Positions 21,807-21,883 of a stretch of 21,883 nucleotides of DNA are shown here, in pieces. Within the stretch, counting starts at the first letter, position 1. Each line of letters opens with the position of its first letter. The translations under genes were made by a program, and so were the position numbers. The DNA comes from Parcubacteria group bacterium Gr01-1014_56 (GTDB lineage: Bacteria > Patescibacteriota > Minisyncoccia > Phycocordibacterales > SBAW01). The stretch spans positions 1-21,883 of the forward strand of contig VMFK01000021.1 of the NCBI GenBank assembly GCA_007375995.1, read 5' to 3'. The notes under the pieces are model-generated. The model had not been told where the DNA came from, did not search any database, and saw nothing but the letters and a program-made list of their open reading frames with translations.

Positions 21807-21883
21807 ATGTTCAAGTTACGGTATGCCGCGGTAATGATACTTTTGATCGCCGGAATGCTCGGCTTTTTTGTATACAAAACAAC
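21807..21883 (+). CDS. N-terminus of a membrane or secreted protein, cut by the window edge
   Basis: Only 25 codons are visible: a basic start MFKLRYAAV and a hydrophobic stretch (MILLIAGMLGFFVY), consistent with a signal anchor or signal peptide. The well-placed promoter supports the start. The product cannot be identified. Confidence 0.55.
   Translation, partial: MFKLRYAAVMILLIAGMLGFFVYKT

Overview
The window looks like part of a chromosome from a Candidate Phyla Radiation bacterium (Patescibacteria, probably Parcubacteria-like). The grounds are: a 23S rRNA gene split by three introns, one carrying a LAGLIDADG homing endonuclease; a large secreted S-layer-like protein with a peptidoglycan-binding domain; a wHTH protein of a type I associate with these genomes; several genes with a -10 box 6-7 nt before the ATG and no Shine-Dalgarno; very tight gene packing; and a short palindromic repeat (CCTGCCTACCGGCAGGCAGG) that I associate from memory with these genomes. 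The lineage call is inference, because no 16S gene is present.

Layout. 1-1677 (-): N-terminal three quarters of FtsK. 1816-2547 (+): wHTH regulator with clustered GGACA motifs before and inside the gene. 2548-3036: intergenic region with a strong promoter and a ~320-nt leader. 3037-6477: 1146-residue surface protein, ending at a 30-bp perfect-palindrome terminator. 6594-7381: TPR membrane protein plus a 45-residue membrane protein. 7356-8477: rplJ-rplL operon with an L10 leader and attenuator. 8569-9162: orphan gene preceded by two palindromes. 9265-9843: wHTH + nucleotidyltransferase-like protein. 9941-10633: MscS-type TM-helix membrane protein. 10634-15600: 23S-5S operon without 16S. 15645-15806: 53-residue membrane protein. 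15878-17790: Cys-motif membrane protein and RodA. 17787-18767 (-) and 18796-21017 (+): divergent glycan genes (GT4 glycosyltransferase; sugar-phosphate transferase and epimerase). 21014-21763: FolD. 21807-end: start of another membrane protein.

The 23S gene is the standout. Aligning its conserved blocks by eye to E. coli 23S places introns exactly after U1931, U1951 and U2593. Each follows a U and ends in G, as group I introns do, and the first two are separated by a 20-nt exon. Intron 2 holds the homing endonuclease in its P8 loop. Intron 1 holds in the same place a 24-bp perfect stem around a 212-nt ORF-less structured insert. Introns 1 and 3 both carry segments complementary to the exon just upstream. 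A 17-nt perfect leader-trailer duplex (10750-10766 with 15373-15389) marks the 23S processing stem.

Functionally the region mixes cell envelope and division genes (FtsK, RodA, glycan synthesis, S-layer-like protein), translation genes (L10, L7/L12, 23S, 5S) and one-carbon metabolism (FolD). No CRISPR array, insertion sequence or tRNA gene was seen.
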